Below the pieces are notes generated by a model that did not search any database, had not been told where the DNA came from, and was given only the letters and a program-made list of their open reading frames with translations. Below, in pieces: positions 61,363 through 64,000 of a stretch of 64,000 nucleotides of DNA; position 1 is the first letter of the stretch; the number at the start of each line of letters is the position of its first letter. The DNA lies in assembly GCA_905250125.1 (NCBI GenBank), contig CAJNOL010000521.1:64999-128998 (forward strand), written 5' to 3'. Source of the stretch: Rotaria sordida (lineage: Eukaryota > Rotifera > Eurotatoria > Philodinida > Philodinidae). The position numbers were made by a program, and so were the translations under genes.

Positions 61363-61450
61363 ATGGTGTGTGTCTATGTGGGTCCTGTTGTGAAGAGAAT
61401 ACTAGCACCAACACGCACACCTGCTCACTCACATTCACATCCAAACACCA
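61363..61450. repeat. Telomere-like foldback 12
   Basis: AATGGTGTGTGTCTATGTGGG and, after a spacer, CACGCACACCTGCTCACTC ending CCAAACACCAT; the outermost ATGGTGT/ACACCAT pairs. Confidence 0.6.
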
Positions 61451-63026
61451 TATAACACTCAAGTAGAAATGCAAAAGCAACTCTTGTCAATGAATCTATC
61501 GACATATGCATGCAACTCTTGTCGAGGAAGTCTGAAAGTCGTTTCTCTATTAAAAACTTTTTTCAAAAAATTGACAAATTGTTAATAGGATGACAAGTGC
61601 TACGGAGGATTTGTTCGCCTATGATCAAACAGTCCCTAAAAACATAGTGTAGAATAAAATTCATTTTTTTTTACTTTCTTCTAAGTGAAACAATTCACAA
61701 TTATAACGCTTTTTGCTTTGTAACTTTTGCGTCAAAGAAATATCAATTTCGCTTGTTCGGTAATGACAATGTCCTGTGTTCTGATCACAGATTAAAATCT
61801 ATCCATTTTCTATTGAACGCTGTTGATCTGAAACGAATCACGAAGATGATATGTAAATTTTCTACAGAGATAGCAATGTGTTGTTATGGAGTTACGATCT
61901 GATTTTATGTTTTTTATTTGTATTCTTTGAAAAAAACTGAATAATGTTGAAGCACTGCGCTCTTCGTGAAATGAATTAATATGACGTGTCGAGATTGTGA
62001 TTCCATCATCTTGAAATACATAAAAGAAACAACTTCGTCTAGAGTAATATTAATAGCGAAAAAACCGATTGCAAATACGTCCAAATCTCCAGCAAACGTC
62101 GCTACGTCAAAGACTACGGATGAACCAATGGCTGCAACAATTGATAAACAAGAAACGAAGACTTTCAAGATGCTGAAGATGAAGGAAGTTCTTTCACAAG
62201 AGATATTTCATGATTGGAAAAAATAGGTGAGAGCGAAAAATCCATAAAAATATCTATATCTAGTTCAACTTTGTAATTTTTTCATAAAAGGTCTTGTACA
62301 AAAATATTTTCAGCAAAAAAAAACAAGCAGGCATACGTTGAGACACTAGAAGTAGGAAGAAACGGTCTTCACCTTACATAATGAAGTATCCGATAAATTC
62401 TGTCAGCATGTTTTCATGTGCTCTCACATTTTTCGGCTGAAAAATTCAATCATAAATAGACCTTTATTATATTAGAAAAGTCCTAGAGAAATTTATGATC
62501 TGGAATTCATCAAAAATCTTGAATATCAAACTATTTTCCATATATTCGTTGCCTCACAGTTCTCACCTCACATAAATATTTCTTTTTTGAGATAATCAAT
62601 CCATTGACAGCATACACACATTTTACAAGAAGATCAACTTTTGCGATCTATATATCTGAAATGCTACAAATCGAAAATCTAGCCATCAATAATCGTTAAG
62701 GCAGGACTTTTTTTTTATTGTTTCACCAACACAAAACATATTGTATATTAGTTCTAACATGAAAGAAGAAGAATATCTTGATAAACTCTTGCTGGTCAAA
62801 AGTTATTATTTTTATCAAGATAAAACTTCAAGCTGTGCTATCATGTTACGTTTAATGACAAATATTTTCCGTTTTTCTACCATGCTATTTGAGTTGAAAA
62901 TCGATTAAATGTTCGACAGATCATTTCGTGAAATCACTAAATGTGTGACTGTCACCATAGCTTGTTTCTTTTGATCATAATATAACTTTGATTATGTCGT
63001 TCGGTATGATAGCTTAACAGATATTT
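61451..63026. other. Spacer with one possible small ORF
   Basis: 61981-62226 on the plus strand is open for 81 codons from ATG, Lys/Thr-rich and hydrophilic, ending FHDWKK. No homology is recognised and it may be chance. The rest is AT-rich. Confidence 0.35.
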
Positions 63027-63034
63027 TATATAAA
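63027..63034 (+). promoter_or_regulatory. TATATAAA box before the 63051 ORF
   Basis: TATATAAA 17 bases before the ATG, with an AG (CATCAG) immediately before the start codon. The arrangement is much like that of the megasynthase gene. Confidence 0.35.
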
Positions 63035-63050
63035 GCTAGTAGCCATCAGC

Positions 63051-63356
63051 ATGGAAGATAATCCAATTGACAAGTATGTAGAAGAACTACGAAAAGTGTG
63101 CATTCAACTTCATCCAGATTTGTTCGATGCAGTTTTCGGTAAAGCCGATGTTCAAGAATCAGGACATGATAATATTGATTGTTTCTTTGTCATGACTCAA
63201 CTACCTGATGAAATACGCAATGCTGACTACTATCAATTCGGAGTTAAAGATCGAAGTGAAGTACCTTTCATATGTGTATGGATCACACATCTTAACGTAA
63301 TACCACTTGCATATGACAATCTCTATAGACCAAGATTCAATGCTGAAAAGCTCTGA
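63051..63356 (+). CDS. Hypothetical 101-residue protein
   Basis: A complete frame with balanced composition and no low complexity. It starts MEDNPIDKYVEELRKV, predicted helical and acidic, and ends PRFNAEKL. It has four Cys, several aromatic residues, no signal peptide and no membrane segment. I recognise no family. The good composition and a TATATAAA upstream make it more credible than other short frames here. It could also be the first exon of a longer gene, though the TGA follows directly. Confidence 0.5.
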   Translation: MEDNPIDKYVEELRKVCIQLHPDLFDAVFGKADVQESGHDNIDCFFVMTQLPDEIRNADYYQFGVKDRSEVPFICVWITHLNVIPLAYDNLYRPRFNAEKL

Positions 63357-63962
63357 CACTCTGTGAAAAGCCATTTGAGCAGGTAAAATACATGAAAATA
63401 CAAGAGATGTTCCTAAAAGCGTCATAGAATTTTAAAAACTTATATAACTCTTCAAAATTGGAACTAATTCCAAGAAAATCAGAGAAATTCAGAAAGACAG
63501 AAAATTTTCGAAACTTGTGAAAAATTGCATGGAACACTGGAAAATTCACGAAAAACCAACAAAACTTGAATATTGTATGTGTCATATGTAATGAAGTCAA
63601 AATTAAATCAAAGCCAAATCTATTTTTCCTCTAGAGCAACGTGCACTTTCATACTCCAAAAACAGAACGACCTGAAACTCGAGATTCTTCTTATGAAAGG
63701 TTATTATTTTTAAGATCAAATATCTTTTTCTACACAACTTCAAGCTTTCCAACAAAAACAACTTTTCAAAAAAGTGCTTAGTTTCCCATAAGGCATCTTG
63801 ACATTCATGTGGAATAAATGTATTGTGTTTCACATTCTTATTCCGTACCAATTGCGTTGTAAGCTTTTATATTTCTTTATGGCAGCTATGAATATAAAAT
63901 GAAAATATATAATTACCATAATGCACATTGTCAAATGACTTGCTAAAATCTGAAATACATAA
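63357..63962. other. Spacer, nothing identified
   Basis: Only antisense shadow frames. Confidence 0.35.
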
Positions 63963-64000
63963 GCCGCAGTGGTCTAATGGTGAAGACTCAAGACTGTGAC
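63963..64000 (+). tRNA. tRNA-His (GTG), 5' half, cut by the window edge
   Basis: The 38 bases fit tRNA positions 1-38: acceptor GCCGCAG, T8 G9, D stem GTCT/AGAC with GG in the loop, anticodon stem CAAGA and loop CTGTGAC, giving anticodon GTG. The A box TGGTCTAATGG is canonical. The 3' half is outside, so a tRNA-derived SINE or pseudogene cannot be excluded. Confidence 0.6.

Noticed and set aside
1..64000. CRISPR arrays, bacterial operons or phage genes
   Set aside because: No evenly spaced identical repeats with unique spacers; genes are spliced and monocistronic, so the window is eukaryotic.

Overview
The window looks like a piece of a bdelloid rotifer genome (genus not assigned). The DNA is very AT-rich. 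Genes are spliced, several with introns of about 55-65 bp, and are separated by long AT-rich spacers full of degenerate DNA transposons. Three features fit bdelloids in particular: an apparently foreign NRPS-PKS megasynthase, an ADP-ribosyltransferase fused to leucine-rich repeats together with a macro-PARP and a RING/TRAF protein, and many scattered G-rich stretches of the type GTGTGGG, which resembles the bdelloid telomere repeat as I recall it. The species cannot be fixed from the sequence alone.

Layout. 1-2.2 kb: five exons of a RING/TRAF/MATH gene on the minus strand, its 3' end beyond the left edge. 8.1-10.2 kb: a decayed piggyBac element with both terminal repeats. 12.7-14.3 kb: a 1.6-kb Mutator-like foldback element with a perfect 9-bp target duplication, carrying a nested mariner-type MITE. 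17.1-23.4 kb: an intact one-module NRPS-PKS hybrid (A-T-KS-AT-ACP-TE, 2069 residues, one intron). 27.8-29.3 kb: a seven-exon HDHD5/CECR5-like HAD phosphatase on the minus strand. 32.6-36.1 kb: scattered exon-like pieces of a possible small secreted protein. 37.6-40.9 kb: an ADP-ribosyltransferase with LRR exons, a hAT element in its first intron and a 10-N gap inside an LRR exon duplication. 42.1-46.0 kb: a composite inverted repeat enclosing a palindrome, an array of micro-exon-like units and a 60-bp minisatellite. 46.7 kb: a lone remnant of an LRR exon. 49.4-51.0 kb: a second array of about 150-bp units with splice-like boundaries. 53.4-57.8 kb: a macro-domain/PARP gene on the minus strand whose catalytic domain is split by a 2.7-kb intron containing a mariner-type MITE. 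60.4-61.1 kb: an Asp/Glu (hydantoin) racemase-like pseudogene. 63.05 kb: a short unknown ORF with a TATA-like box. 63.96 kb: the first half of a tRNA-His at the right edge.

How the genes relate. Nothing suggests an operon. Three genes belong to classes linked to innate defence or ADP-ribose signalling in animals: the TRAF-like E3, the ADP-ribosyltransferase-LRR and the macro-PARP. The megasynthase would make a small amino- or aryl-polyketide, and the racemase remnant is a second likely foreign metabolic gene. That mixture of presumed foreign biosynthetic genes, defence-type families and dense dead transposons is what one expects of an accessory, possibly subtelomere-like, bdelloid region.

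Most unusual structures: (i) the micro-exon-like arrays at 42.9-43.9 kb and 49.4-51.0 kb, with a related motif at 33.5-33.7 kb; (ii) at least twelve dispersed foldbacks whose arms are telomere-like GTGTGGG tracts, four of them within 2 kb around the racemase pseudogene; (iii) the composite 42.1-46.0 kb element, whose minisatellite appears to have grown from its own terminal repeat. All are read by eye; no alignment or search was run.
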